Part shown: positions 7,639 to 17,185 of the stretch, in pieces | Position numbering within the stretch: position 1 is the first letter of the stretch | How the letters are laid out: each line of letters starts with the position of its first letter | Source of the DNA: JAWOFN01 sp046497505 [NCBI: bacterium] | GTDB lineage: Bacteria > Blakebacterota > Blakebacteria > Blakebacterales | Length of the DNA: 42,258 nucleotides | Assembly: GCA_046497505.1 (NCBI GenBank) | Contig: JAWOFN010000114.1 | Coordinates: 1 to 42,258 of the forward strand | Direction of reading: 5' to 3' | Position numbers and translations under genes: made by a program | Notes under the pieces: model-generated | Database searches by the model: none | Told to the model about the DNA's origin: nothing | What the model saw: only the letters and a program-made list of their open reading frames with translations

Positions 7639-8148
7639 ATGAGAACTCGTCCTGCTGTTCGCGCCGCCGCACTGGGCCTCGTGCTCATCCTTCCCGCGTC
7701 CGCCTCGGCCCAGTCCGCCGAGGCGTTCCAAACATCTTCTCCCATGATGCTGGCCTCTGCCTCGCTCGACCGCACCGCATCCGAGGCGGCCATGATGTAC
7801 TACGACGAGAACCCGGTGGTGGAAGTGGCGCGCTCGACGATGTGGGGTGCCATCGGAGGGACCATCCTCGGGCTGGCTGCGGCCCTGGTGGTGGAGGACG
7901 GGGGCGAGGCGGTGAAGTGGGGTTTCGTGGCCGGCACCTTCGGCGGGTTCCTCTGGGGGGTGTTCTATGCCACGGGACGGGACGATCCTCGGAGCTCGAT
8001 GCTGGAGGTCCCCGCGCTCCCCGGACCGGTGGCCTCACCCTGTCCGCGGGTCAGTCCCCCTCTCGGTTCCCCGCAGCGTAGCGCACCACCTTCACCCGTT
8101 CCATGGTCACCAGGCCCTCCTGGACCATCTCGTCCAGGAGGGGCATGA
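7639..8148 (+). CDS. Secreted or membrane hypothetical protein with glycine-rich hydrophobic segments
   Basis: Function not recognised. The N-terminus MRTRPAVRAAALGLVLILPASASAQ is a clear signal peptide. The mature part has two Gly/Ala-rich hydrophobic stretches, WGAIGGTILGLAAALVV and WGFVAGTFGGFLWGVFYAT, reminiscent of glycine-zipper membrane segments. After GRDDPRSS the sequence becomes a Pro/Ser-rich tail. That tail overlaps the convergent DUF190 gene by about 98 bp, which is unusual here and suggests the original C-terminus was lost by a frameshift. In the +2 frame a shorter ending at about 8081 is available. The ATG is preceded by GTG and a GAGAGG-like ribosome site. The signal peptide and core are credible; the last 50 residues are doubtful. 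Confidence 0.55.
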   Translation: MRTRPAVRAAALGLVLILPASASAQSAEAFQTSSPMMLASASLDRTASEAAMMYYDENPVVEVARSTMWGAIGGTILGLAAALVVEDGGEAVKWGFVAGTFGGFLWGVFYATGRDDPRSSMLEVPALPGPVASPCPRVSPPLGSPQRSAPPSPVPWSPGPPGPSRPGGA

Positions 8149-8401
8149 TCCGGTCGAGCTGCTCCTGGCTGTCAACGACCTCGATCCCGATGGGCAGGTC
8201 CTGACTCAGGCGCAGCAGGTGGTCGGTGTGGATGAGGCTGTGGGCCCCGAAGCCCTTGATGCCCTTGAACACGGTGGCACCGGCGATCTCCTGCTCGCGG
8301 AACATCTCCACCAGGGCCCGGTAGAGGGGCTGTCCCTCGTAGCGGTCCGACTCCCCGATGTGGATCCGCATCAGGACCTGTTCGCCTTCGAGTGCGCGCA
8401 T
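8051..8401 (-). CDS. DUF190 family protein
   Basis: A 116-residue DUF190 protein of unknown biochemical role. The family pattern is clear: VLMRIHIGESDRYEGQPLYRALVEMFREQEIAGATVFKGIKGFG, then HTDHLLRLSQDLPIGIEVVDSQEQLDRIMPLLDEMV. Relatives have a PII-like ferredoxin fold and often sit beside the fluoride exporter gene crcB, but no crcB is present here. I chose the ATG at 8401 because GGGGAGG lies six bases upstream. Earlier ATG/GTG codons at 8416-8419 sit too close to their ribosome site. Upstream, a Crp/Fnr-like site is positioned as a class II activator site, so expression may respond to redox or metabolic state. Confidence 0.85.
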   Translation of the reverse strand: MRALEGEQVLMRIHIGESDRYEGQPLYRALVEMFREQEIAGATVFKGIKGFGAHSLIHTDHLLRLSQDLPIGIEVVDSQEQLDRIMPLLDEMVQEGLVTMERVKVVRYAAGNREGD

Positions 8402-8439
8402 CACCAGCCTCCCCATCACCTTCCGACTTCAAAACACCG

Positions 8440-8481
8440 ATTATCGTTGTGTCTCCGAATTAAATTGTGAAGTATTTCACT
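8440..8481 (-). promoter_or_regulatory. Class II-type Crp/Fnr-family promoter for the DUF190 gene
   Basis: On the minus strand a -10 hexamer GATAAT lies at 8445-8440. No -35 match precedes it, but a dyad read on the plus strand as TGTGAAGTATTTCACT (8466-8481) fits the Crp-like pattern TGTGA-N6-TCACA with one mismatch. Its centre falls about 41 bp upstream of the inferred transcription start (near 8433), the standard position for a class II activator of the Crp/Fnr family. The surrounding 60 bp are unusually AT-rich for this window. Confidence 0.5.
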
Positions 8482-8543
8482 AGCTGGCCGCCGGGCAGGG
8501 CGGAATTTTGGACGAGAGAGCCCGGGGGTGGACCGGAGAACGG

Positions 8544-8840
8544 ATGAGCACGACCCTGGTCAAAGCATAACGGGAACCCGCTCTGTGGTGACGACGGCGT
8601 GGCCGCGGCGATGTTCCAAGGCCCGGATGCAGGGCCCCTTCCCGCCGGGAGTCTGGGTCCTCGTGCCCCAGCAGCTCACGCTGGAGCAGGCCGAGGACAT
8701 CACCCAGATGGGACGAGTGGTGCTCGTGGATGCTGCCGTGGACGGCCGACCGGGTACCGTGCGCTGCGAACCGGTTCACCCCCGATATCCTGTGCGGATC
8801 GCCCCGGCCCATCACCTGGGTTCGGGCTCCCACTTTCCGC
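8544..8840 (+). pseudogene. Hydrogenase maturation protease remnant with two frameshifts
   Basis: The ATG at 8544 starts MSTTLVKA and meets a stop at once. Removing one A from the TAACGG that follows continues the frame as KAYGNPLCGDDGVAAAMF, the GNPLxGDDGVG metal-binding signature of HycI/HyaD-type proteases that trim [NiFe] hydrogenase large subunits. A second shift of the same sign is needed to reach VWVLVPQQLTLEQAEDI and VVLVDAAVDGRPGTVRCEPV, both typical of the family, ending at AHHLGSGS, where HHLDPAALL is usual. The last 50-60 residues are missing, cut off by the convergent sensor gene. A GTG at 8528 opens a continuous 126-codon frame that covers the second part only. No hydrogenase subunit genes are in the window. 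Assembly indels are an alternative explanation for the shifts. Confidence 0.65.
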
Positions 8841-10064
8841 TCACTCCTTTTTCCCCCCGAACCCCGGATAGAGTTCCTTCATGCACTCCGGGCAGATCGA
8901 GTGACTGAACCTGGCATCGGAGTGACGCCCCACGAACTCTTCGATCTGGTTCCAGTACCCCTCGTCATCACGGATCTTCTTGCAGTTCGAGCAGATGGGC
9001 AGGAGACCGCTCAGCGTCTTGACCTCGGCGAGGGCCGTTTTCAGCTGCTCGATCACGGTTTCCTTCTCCGATTCGGCACGCAGGCGTTCCTCGATCTCTG
9101 CCTTCAGGCGGCCGTTGGCCTCCTGCAGTTCCTCCGTGCGCTTCGCCACCCGCGCCTCCAGCGCTTCGTAACTCGCCTGGAGGTTCGTTGACATGAGGTT
9201 GAACGAATCAGCCAGATCACGGAACTCCGGACCACCCGTCACGGTGATCTGTTCCCCCAGATGCACATCCGAGTCCGCGATCCTGAGGGCGTTCCGCCGC
9301 AGCTTCTCCAGGGGCTTCACGACCCAGCGGCTCCAGGCCAGTGAGTTGCCGCCCCAGAAGAGGGCGAGCACACCGAGGACCACGGCGGCTGCCTTCCAGG
9401 TGAACCGGTCCGCGCCGGCAAAGGCATCTGCCAGGGGGATGCGGATGGACACCGCGGAGACGGTCTCATCGAGGGCTCGGTCGAAACTCCGCTCGGCCCC
9501 GTAGCGCTCCACCATCTCCTCCGGCGCCAACTCCGGTTCCGTGTGGCACCTGAGGCAGGATGCGATCATGGTCTCTCCCCGACGCAGGACCTGGAGGTGG
9601 GGCCGGCCGTCGATCTCCCGTACAGCGGACCTCTCCTCCAGCTCCGGCCGCTCGTTCAGCTGTTCCAGGAACGCTCGTTCGTAGGCGTCCGCCTCGTTGA
9701 AGGGACTCCGGGCGTCTATAGCGCTCTCTTTGTAGCTGTAGGGCGCAGGATGGAGCTCTCTGAAGTAACCGGTGATCTGTCGTACCGCATACGTGGAGGA
9801 CATCCAGACGGGGTCGAAATACTCCTGCCCGACCGTCTCCGATGCCAGTTCACCGACCTGCGGCTTCAACTGGTGGGTGAAGTAGGCGTGGACCGCCAGG
9901 TTGGCATCCAGGAGGATCCGGGCCTTCTTTCGGGCTTCTTCGAGGGCTTGAGAGCGCATGGAATGCCGCACGGCGAGGATCAGAACACCGCTTGCCAGCA
10001 GGAGTCCGGCGATCTGGATCAGGGAGATCCTGGTCGAGGTCTTCATTCGGAAACCGTGAGCCAT
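8841..10064 (-). CDS. Membrane heme-sensor protein: DUF3365 domain, HAMP, coiled coil and C-terminal Cys4 module, no transmitter
   Basis: A 407-residue membrane protein. The first membrane helix is at about 13-32, followed by a periplasmic DUF3365 (Tll0287-like) domain to about 220 with the heme c motif CLRCH at 170-174. A second helix at 222-243, HAMP at about 245-298 and a coiled coil at about 298-350 follow. The last 55 residues hold two cysteine pairs, Cys358/Cys361 (PICSNCKK) and Cys391/Cys394 (ICPEC), around RDDEGYWNQIEEF. This module recurs at the C-termini of bacterial signalling proteins and may bind metal. There is no histidine kinase, cyclase or methyl-accepting domain, so output is unknown. 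The start at 10064 has GGAGGTGA nine bases upstream; an internal ATG at 10046 is weaker. Expected role: redox or gas sensing at the membrane. Confidence 0.82.
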   Translation of the reverse strand: MAHGFRMKTSTRISLIQIAGLLLASGVLILAVRHSMRSQALEEARKKARILLDANLAVHAYFTHQLKPQVGELASETVGQEYFDPVWMSSTYAVRQITGYFRELHPAPYSYKESAIDARSPFNEADAYERAFLEQLNERPELEERSAVREIDGRPHLQVLRRGETMIASCLRCHTEPELAPEEMVERYGAERSFDRALDETVSAVSIRIPLADAFAGADRFTWKAAAVVLGVLALFWGGNSLAWSRWVVKPLEKLRRNALRIADSDVHLGEQITVTGGPEFRDLADSFNLMSTNLQASYEALEARVAKRTEELQEANGRLKAEIEERLRAESEKETVIEQLKTALAEVKTLSGLLPICSNCKKIRDDEGYWNQIEEFVGRHSDARFSHSICPECMKELYPGFGGKKE

Positions 10065-10099
10065 CCTTCTCTCACCTCCGATCGGGGATGGATCCCGAA

Positions 10100-10140
10100 A
10101 GAAGGGGGGGGACCGGCTGCGGGAACCGGCCCCCCCGGGT
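10100..10140 (-). terminator. Intrinsic terminator-like hairpin after the PPC lipoprotein gene
   Basis: On the minus strand a G-rich arm (GGGGGGGCCGG) pairs with CCGGTCCCCCCC around a short loop, followed by TTCTTTC. It lies 41-81 bp after the stop of the PPC lipoprotein gene and before the sensor gene on the same strand, separating the two transcripts. Confidence 0.6.
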
Positions 10141-10180
10141 ACGTGTCAATCAAAAACCCCGACGGTCTGTGAAAGGGGGT

Positions 10181-11017
10181 CTACTGGGTGACCACACTCA
10201 CGGAGTAGCGACCGCACTGGCTGTCCGCGTAGCCCCGGACCGAGAAATAGTATGTCCCGTCGGCGGGCGCCGTCCACACGATCCTGGCGTTGAGGCCGAC
10301 CCCGCTGTCATCGTCCTCGGTGATCAGCGAACTGCCGTCGGTGTCGTAGAGACGGAGGTAGGTGTCGAGGAAGCCGGTCGTCTCGATGACATAGGTCGTA
10401 CCGCTGGTGACCGGGAGACTGAACCAGTCTGCATCTCCGTCGAGCAATATGTGGTCCTGGGCGTTCCCGCTCCCCGTGGCGATGGCGGTGGCGTCCGTGT
10501 AGGTGTCGTCCGGTTCATAGCTGTCGTTCGAGATGGCCGTACCCCACTCAGTGGGGGGCAGGGCACCGTCGTAGGGGGCGAGAATGATGATCATCCTCTC
10601 CGCGACCGTAGCGCCCTCGTTGGTTTCGGTGTACTCGATGGTGAAAACGAGCTGGTCCCCGTCGAAGGAGACCTGCAGGGTGTCGCCCTCCGAGGTATGG
10701 ATCGCGTCACCCTCCCGATTGTAGCCGGTTGTCTGGCTGTAGAAATCGGTGGTGCAGGGATCGTTCTGATAGGAGGTGAGGTCGTCCTCGGTGATCTCGA
10801 AGATCTGCCAGAAATGGATGTCGTCGGGGGCGGTGATCGTCTCACCGAAGTCGGGCTGGAGCACGCCGTCTATCGTCACCTCGATGCTCTGCTCCACGAG
10901 CCTCCACACACCGATGATGGAATCACCGGGTCCGGTGGGATCGTCCTCACAGGACATCACGAGCAGGGATAGGGCCAGTACGGGAAGGATCTTCCGCGCC
11001 AGGCTGGACAGCCTCAT
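10181..11017 (-). CDS. Lipoprotein with C-terminal PPC (pre-peptidase C-terminal) domain
   Basis: A 278-residue predicted lipoprotein. The N-terminus MRLSSLARKILPVLALSLLVMSCEDD is a lipoprotein signal with the cysteine at residue 24, followed by an Asp/Gly/Pro-rich linker. Residues ~35-165 form an acidic domain of unknown function starting at SIIGVWRLVEQSIEV, lipocalin-like in character. From SYEPDDTYTDATAI to the end is a PPC domain with the usual DGDADWFSLPVTSGTTYVIET and GTYYFSVRGYADSQCGRYSVSV strands. PPC domains are common on secreted proteins and probably mediate folding or binding. I chose the ATG at 11017 because GGAGG sits about seven bases upstream and the lipobox is then correctly placed; an ATG 54 bp further up is less likely. 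Confidence 0.75.
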   Translation of the reverse strand: MRLSSLARKILPVLALSLLVMSCEDDPTGPGDSIIGVWRLVEQSIEVTIDGVLQPDFGETITAPDDIHFWQIFEITEDDLTSYQNDPCTTDFYSQTTGYNREGDAIHTSEGDTLQVSFDGDQLVFTIEYTETNEGATVAERMIIILAPYDGALPPTEWGTAISNDSYEPDDTYTDATAIATGSGNAQDHILLDGDADWFSLPVTSGTTYVIETTGFLDTYLRLYDTDGSSLITEDDDSGVGLNARIVWTAPADGTYYFSVRGYADSQCGRYSVSVVTQ

Positions 11018-11238
11018 CAGCGGCCTCCGTGGGTTTCGTTCGGGCAGATGTCTCATTCTGAACGGCGGCAATGCGACCAGGATAATGCAACCCGGCTCCG
11101 GGTGCCAGCCTCCCTTCGACCAGGGCCTCGATCTCGAATGGACTCCGCTCCCCGGCCGGCCGGCTCGTTCGGGCTGTTCGAGGGGCGTTCGTGGACGATA
11201 TGCTCGACACCGAGCGCACCCCTTGAGAATGGAGACCC

Positions 11239-12507
11239 ATGCAGCACAGAGTCCAGAAGCTGCTGTCCGCGGGCCCCCTTGCGGGGCAGTTCCTCCTGTT
11301 CCTTCTGTTCCTCATACTCCTACTGCCGGAGGGCAGGGGCACCGCCCTGGCGGTCCCCCAGGCTGGGCAACAGCAGGACGACCGGGTCCTGCGCGGTGCG
11401 CTGGTGGAGGGGATCGCCATGGGACTGCCGGGTATCTCGGCGGCCATCGGTACGGGGGACACCCTCACCTGGGCGGGCACGGCCGGCTGGAGCGACCTGC
11501 CGGGACGGGTCCCGGTCGAGCCCGGAGACCGGTTCGGGGTGGGGAGCATCACCAAGACCATGGCGGCCCGGGTAGTCCTGCAGCTCGTGGAGGAGGGTGT
11601 GCTCGACCTGGAGAAGACTCCCACCGACTACCTCGACCTGGAGGTCGTCCGGCGGGTCCCCAACACGGGGAAAGCCACACTCCGCCAGCTCATCAACCAC
11701 CAGAGCGGGATCCCGACCTGGGAGTTCCAGCCGGACTGGATCCGGAAGGGGCGGGGGGCCGAGATGGACCTGGGCCGGACCTGGGGGAAGACCGAGACCC
11801 TGCACTACTGCACCGCGGACCTGCTGCCGGCGACGAACGAGCCGGGCGAGCGCTACTCCTATTCGAACACCAATTACACGATCCTCGGTCTGATCATCGA
11901 AGCGGTGACCGGGAACGAAGCCTGTGAGGAGATCCGGCGGCGGGTCCTGGAGCCCCTGGGGATGCGGGACACCTTCCTGGAGTCCTTCGAGGAGGTGCCG
12001 GGGGGCTATGTGGGCCACTATCACTATGCTACGCCCCGGTTCCAGGAGACGGCCGGTGTGCATCCCGCCTTCCGTGAGATCCGGCCCCTCCTGGTGGAAT
12101 CCACGAAGGGGAACCTCTCCCCCGAATGGACCGCCGGCGGCATGGTCTCATCCGCCGGCGACCTGGTCCGCTGGGCCAGGGCCATCCGGGACGGGGAGCT
12201 GCTGGGTCCGGCCATGCAGGAGGAGGTCTTCACCTGGTATCCCCCCGATGAGGACAGGAGACCGGGCTATCGCTACCTGCAGGGGATCGCGTGGACCGGG
12301 GACCTTCACGGGGGATTGGATGCGTATGGGCACTCCGGGGGCACGCTGGGTTTCACCGCCTACATGTACTGGTTCGAAGGTACCGACATCATCGTGGTGA
12401 TGCTGACCAACGCAGGGGGCATGCACAGCGGCCTCTCCCCGGGCCCGCCCGGTCTCTTCTTCCGTCAGGTCTGGCTGTCGGCGGTGATGCGGTACCTGGG
12501 ACGCTGA
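11239..12507 (+). CDS. Exported serine hydrolase, beta-lactamase class C / penicillin-binding family
   Basis: A 422-residue protein with a hydrophobic N-terminal signal or anchor (FLLFLLFLILLL at about 18-29) and a beta-lactamase-fold domain. The three active-site boxes are present: Ser103-x-x-Lys106 in GVGSITKTM, Tyr208-Ser-Asn210 in RYSYSNTNY, and HSGGTLGF near residue 370 in place of KTG. Relatives are mostly peptidases or esterases (D-aminopeptidase, EstB-like) acting outside the cytoplasm, and resistance activity is not implied. The ATG is preceded by ATGGAGACCC with GGAG at good spacing. The 220-bp gap to the divergent PPC lipoprotein gene shows no gene; a TATGCT hexamer near 11203 could be a -10. 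It converges on the winged-helix gene. Confidence 0.85.
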   Translation: MQHRVQKLLSAGPLAGQFLLFLLFLILLLPEGRGTALAVPQAGQQQDDRVLRGALVEGIAMGLPGISAAIGTGDTLTWAGTAGWSDLPGRVPVEPGDRFGVGSITKTMAARVVLQLVEEGVLDLEKTPTDYLDLEVVRRVPNTGKATLRQLINHQSGIPTWEFQPDWIRKGRGAEMDLGRTWGKTETLHYCTADLLPATNEPGERYSYSNTNYTILGLIIEAVTGNEACEEIRRRVLEPLGMRDTFLESFEEVPGGYVGHYHYATPRFQETAGVHPAFREIRPLLVESTKGNLSPEWTAGGMVSSAGDLVRWARAIRDGELLGPAMQEEVFTWYPPDEDRRPGYRYLQGIAWTGDLHGGLDAYGHSGGTLGFTAYMYWFEGTDIIVVMLTNAGGMHSGLSPGPPGLFFRQVWLSAVMRYLGR

Positions 12508-12551
12508 GTCAGAGAGTCCCGGATGTCGTCCTCCCGACGCGGATCGATGGG

Positions 12552-12866
12552 CTATCCGGCCCCCCCCAGCAGTTCCCTCAGGGCCTGGATGTGCTGTGAG
12601 AGGGCCTCCAGGCCCCTGGAGGTCACAGAGTACCAGGTGACCGGCCGACGGTCCTCGTGGGTCTTCCGGGCTTCGAGATAGCCCGCCTCCTCGAGCTTTC
12701 GGAGGTTGGCCCCCAGGTTGCCGTCGGTCTGACCGGTGAGTTCCTTCAGACGGGAGAAGGACAGCTGGTCGGAGCGGGTGAGGAGGACGATGATCGCCAG
12801 GCGGACCCGGTGCTCCAGGAGCCTGTCGAAGCTTTCGAGTACCTGGCGGGTCCTTTCATCAGGCAT
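12552..12866 (-). CDS. Winged-helix transcriptional regulator
   Basis: A 104-residue single-domain regulator. From LEHRVRLAIIVLLTRSDQLSF through SRLKELTGQTDGNLGANLRKLEEAGYLEARKTHEDRRPVTWYSVTSRG it matches the winged-helix type with an ArsR/MarR-like recognition helix (TDGNLGANLRKLEEAGY) and a wing. No metal- or ligand-binding cysteines are seen. The start at 12866 has AGGAG seven bases upstream. The palindrome AGAGTACTCT (12882-12891) lies just upstream of the ribosome site and could be an autoregulatory operator. It follows an alpha/beta hydrolase gene on the same strand, 77 bp away, which may be its partner or target. Confidence 0.8.
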   Translation of the reverse strand: MPDERTRQVLESFDRLLEHRVRLAIIVLLTRSDQLSFSRLKELTGQTDGNLGANLRKLEEAGYLEARKTHEDRRPVTWYSVTSRGLEALSQHIQALRELLGGAG

Positions 12867-12943
12867 GGAACTCTCCTTGCTAGAGTACTCTGGGATACAT
12901 TTCCAGGCACATGGAGATCGTGGCGGATGACCGGCTCGCGGCA

Positions 12944-13831
12944 TCAGCGGAAGGATGCGGGGACGTTCTTCCCGTCGACGATGTCGTTCTCATCCAGGAA
13001 TCTCCGGATATCGTCCCAATACTGCCTCCACGGGGGCGGGGTGTTGTGGCCCATGGGATAGAGGTGCAGGGTGCTGCGGGGAGCGGCCTGGTGGATCCGC
13101 CGTCCGTGCTCGGCCGGGATGATGCTGTCCCGTTCCCCGTGCAGGACCAGCAGGGGGCCGGGATACTCATCCACCACATCCACCACGTCCAGGGGGTCCC
13201 TCATGAGGAACCGGGGGACCAGGTAGCGTCTGGCCATCGCCGCGGCACTGGTGAACGTGGATTGGAGGATGAGGGCCGCCGGTTCGCGGCGCCGGGAGAG
13301 TACGGCTGCGAACCCGCCCCCGACAGAGCGCCCGTGGTAGAAGACGCGGTCGGGATCCACCTCGTCCCGGGCAGCCAGCTGATCCACGAAGGTCTCCAGG
13401 TCCCGGGTGATGCCCTGCTGGGAGGGGGTGCCTCCCGAGCGTCCGTATCCCCGGTACTCGGGGAGCAGGACAGTGACCCCCATCCGCTGGTAGGGACTCA
13501 GGTCGTCCGCCCAGTGGTCGATGACCTCACCGTTGCCGTGGGTGAATACCACCGCCGGTCCCGGGTCCTCTGCGCTTGCCCCGTCCCCGGGCAGCAACCA
13601 GGCCTCTACATCACCTTCTTCGATCCCCAGGTGCCAGACCTCGGCGGCGGGGGGAGGGTCGGGCCGGTCCGCCGCCCCCTGGTTGGCGAGGCCCCTCGGG
13701 AAGAGTACCGACCGCTGGAAGAACCACACCGCGGCTGCCCAGATAAAGATCACGATGAGAAGGGTGATGAGCACGAGCTGCCACCGAATCCGTGCGGGAG
13801 CCGAGCTGCTGCGGGGCGGGTATGCTGTCAT
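12944..13831 (-). CDS. Membrane-anchored alpha/beta hydrolase (ABHD13/17-like)
   Basis: A 295-residue protein with one N-terminal membrane helix (LVLITLLIVIFIWAAAVWFF, about residues 19-38) and an alpha/beta hydrolase domain. The oxyanion region is FTHGNGEV near residue 96. The nucleophile elbow is GRSVGG with Ser169, and the probable acid and base are Asp235 (HGERDSIIP) and His262 (MGHNT). A family hallmark, LPEYRGYGRSGGTPSQQG, is present near 123. Relatives are serine hydrolases acting on lipid or thioester substrates; substrate unknown. It is transcribed toward the winged-helix gene and is divergent from the N-ATPase operon across a 150-bp region. Confidence 0.83.
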   Translation of the reverse strand: MTAYPPRSSSAPARIRWQLVLITLLIVIFIWAAAVWFFQRSVLFPRGLANQGAADRPDPPPAAEVWHLGIEEGDVEAWLLPGDGASAEDPGPAVVFTHGNGEVIDHWADDLSPYQRMGVTVLLPEYRGYGRSGGTPSQQGITRDLETFVDQLAARDEVDPDRVFYHGRSVGGGFAAVLSRRREPAALILQSTFTSAAAMARRYLVPRFLMRDPLDVVDVVDEYPGPLLVLHGERDSIIPAEHGRRIHQAAPRSTLHLYPMGHNTPPPWRQYWDDIRRFLDENDIVDGKNVPASFR

Positions 13832-13900
13832 GTTAGGTACCTTAGCCCGACCCGGACACGCTAAACAGGTCTATTGTCCAGCCATACCGGGTTCCATTAA

Positions 13901-15818
<1,918 letters not shown>

Positions 15819-15822
<4 letters not shown>

Positions 15823-16121
15823 CGTCCGAAGAGGAGGGAAGAAGGAACCGCGGGGAGCAGGAGCAGTTCCAGGAGGCGATCCGGAAGCGCCTGGAACGGA
15901 CTCGCCGCAACGAGGAAGAGAGCTCCTCTTTCTGGCAGACCGTGGGGGTCATCGGGACGGTGGGCTGGTCGGTGGCCCTGCCGACGGCGGCGGGGGTCCT
16001 CATCGGGCGGTGGCTGGATGCCCTGCTGGGGAGCGGGAGCACCTTCATGTTCTTCTTCATGCTGGTGGGTCTGGGGATGGGCTGCTGGGTGGCCTGGCGC
16101 CAGATCGAGGAGAGGTCGTGA
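15819..16121 (+). CDS. atpQ: N-ATPase AtpQ (AtpI/ATPase gene 1-like) membrane subunit
   Basis: A 100-residue protein with a charged N-terminal region (EEEGRRNRGEQEQFQEAIRKR) and two membrane helices, GVIGTVGWSVALPTAAGVLIGRWLDAL and FMFFFMLVGLGMGCWVAW. This is the AtpI/AtpZ-type layout (ATPase gene 1 family). In N-ATPase operons the AtpQ gene sits between atpC and atpR as here, and it is thought to help c-ring assembly or transport of a divalent cation. It overlaps the genes on both sides by 4 bp. Confidence 0.85.
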
Positions 16122-16489
16122 CCATGCTGCTGGGCCTCACATGGCATGGGTGGATACTGGCCCTGGCGGGAGGGTTCGCTGCGGGTCTCATCTACTTCGG
16201 CTCGATCCGCCTGCAGGCCGGCTGCCTCGTAGCGAGGGGTGGGGGCGGATGGCTGATGCCCCTGGCGCTGGTCCTGCGGCTGGTGTTCCTGGGAGCGGCC
16301 CTCTACCTGGCCGTCTCGCTGGTCCCTCCTGAGGCGGTGGCTGCTGCCCTGCTCAGCGGGCTGGCGGGGCTGCTCATCGCGCGGTTCCTGCTGATCCGCC
16401 CTGCGCGTTCCGGCGGCCGGGTGCCCGGGGAGCCGGAGGGAAGGGCGGGACCTGATGGCGGCGGCCCGGGGGGAGGACCCGGCGCATGA
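16118..16489 (+). CDS. atpR: N-ATPase AtpR membrane subunit
   Basis: A 123-residue hydrophobic protein with three membrane helices: WILALAGGFAAGLIYFGSIRLQ, LMPLALVLRLVFLGAALYLAV and AVAAALLSGLAGLLIARFLLIRP. AtpR is found only in N-ATPase operons. Arginines lie in or near each helix (SIRLQ, VLRLV, IARFL). For the family it has been proposed that such arginines meet the c-subunit carboxylates during ring assembly; that role is unproven. GTG at 16118 overlaps the atpQ stop; the ATG at 16124 is an alternative start. The C-terminus is a low-complexity Gly/Pro/Arg tail and overlaps the atpB start by 4 bp. Confidence 0.82.
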   Translation: MTMLLGLTWHGWILALAGGFAAGLIYFGSIRLQAGCLVARGGGGWLMPLALVLRLVFLGAALYLAVSLVPPEAVAAALLSGLAGLLIARFLLIRPARSGGRVPGEPEGRAGPDGGGPGGGPGA

Positions 16490-17178
16490 GGATCATGGAG
16501 AGCACCTGGACCACGTGGGGGATCATCCTGGTCTTCGCCTTCCTCGCCCTTCTGGTCCGCAGCAGGCTGCGGCCCTGGAAGATCAGCCGCCTGCAGGCGG
16601 CTCTGGAACTCTACATCGGATATCTGCAGGATCAGATCCGCGAGATGGTGGGCAGGGACCCCCGACCCTACGTCCCCCTCATCGGGACCCTGGCCCTCTA
16701 TGTTTTCACGGCGAACCTCCTGGGGATGGTCCCGGGCCTGAGCAGCCCCACGAGCCAGCTGCCGGTACCCGCCGGGCTGGCCGCGGTGGTCTTCTTCGCC
16801 GTGCCGTGGTACGGGATCCGCGAACAGGGGATAAGGGACTACCTCAAGCAGTATGCCCAGCCCAGCCCCTTCCTGCTCCCCTTCAACATCATAAGTGAAC
16901 TCTCGCGGACCCTGGCGCTGGCCGTACGGCTCTTCGGGAACATCATGAGCGGTGAGTTCCTGCTCATCGTGATCATCGGCGTCGTGACCTCCCTGCTCAG
17001 GGGGTACGCCAGCGTCTTCCTCCCCGGGGGTTTCCTTCTCACCCTCTTCCTCTCGGTGATCAGCATCATCGTCTCGGTGATCCAGGCATACATCTTCGTG
17101 ATCCTGGCCCTGGTCTATATCGGGGCGGGCGTGGAGCGCCGGGTCGCACGCGTGCAGGCTACTCAAGACGAGGAGTAG
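16486..17178 (+). CDS. atpB: N-ATPase subunit a
   Basis: The membrane stator subunit a, 230 residues, which forms the ion channel against the c-ring. The essential arginine lies in SRTLALAVRLFGNIMSG, near residue 148, on the long horizontal helix region. Other family features are TLALYVFTANLLGMVPG near 64 and the C-terminal helices FLSVISIIVSVIQAYIFVILALVYIG. The N-terminus is shorter than in F-type subunit a, as usual for N-ATPases. The start overlaps atpR by 4 bp, and atpE begins 7 bp after the stop. Confidence 0.93.
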   Translation: MRIMESTWTTWGIILVFAFLALLVRSRLRPWKISRLQAALELYIGYLQDQIREMVGRDPRPYVPLIGTLALYVFTANLLGMVPGLSSPTSQLPVPAGLAAVVFFAVPWYGIREQGIRDYLKQYAQPSPFLLPFNIISELSRTLALAVRLFGNIMSGEFLLIVIIGVVTSLLRGYASVFLPGGFLLTLFLSVISIIVSVIQAYIFVILALVYIGAGVERRVARVQATQDEE

Positions 17179-17185
17179 ATCGGAT

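Noticed and set aside
11239-12507. Reading the serine hydrolase as a beta-lactamase resistance gene
   Set aside because: The third box is HSGG rather than KTG, and the protein fits the broad esterase/peptidase group; nothing indicates antibiotic hydrolysis.
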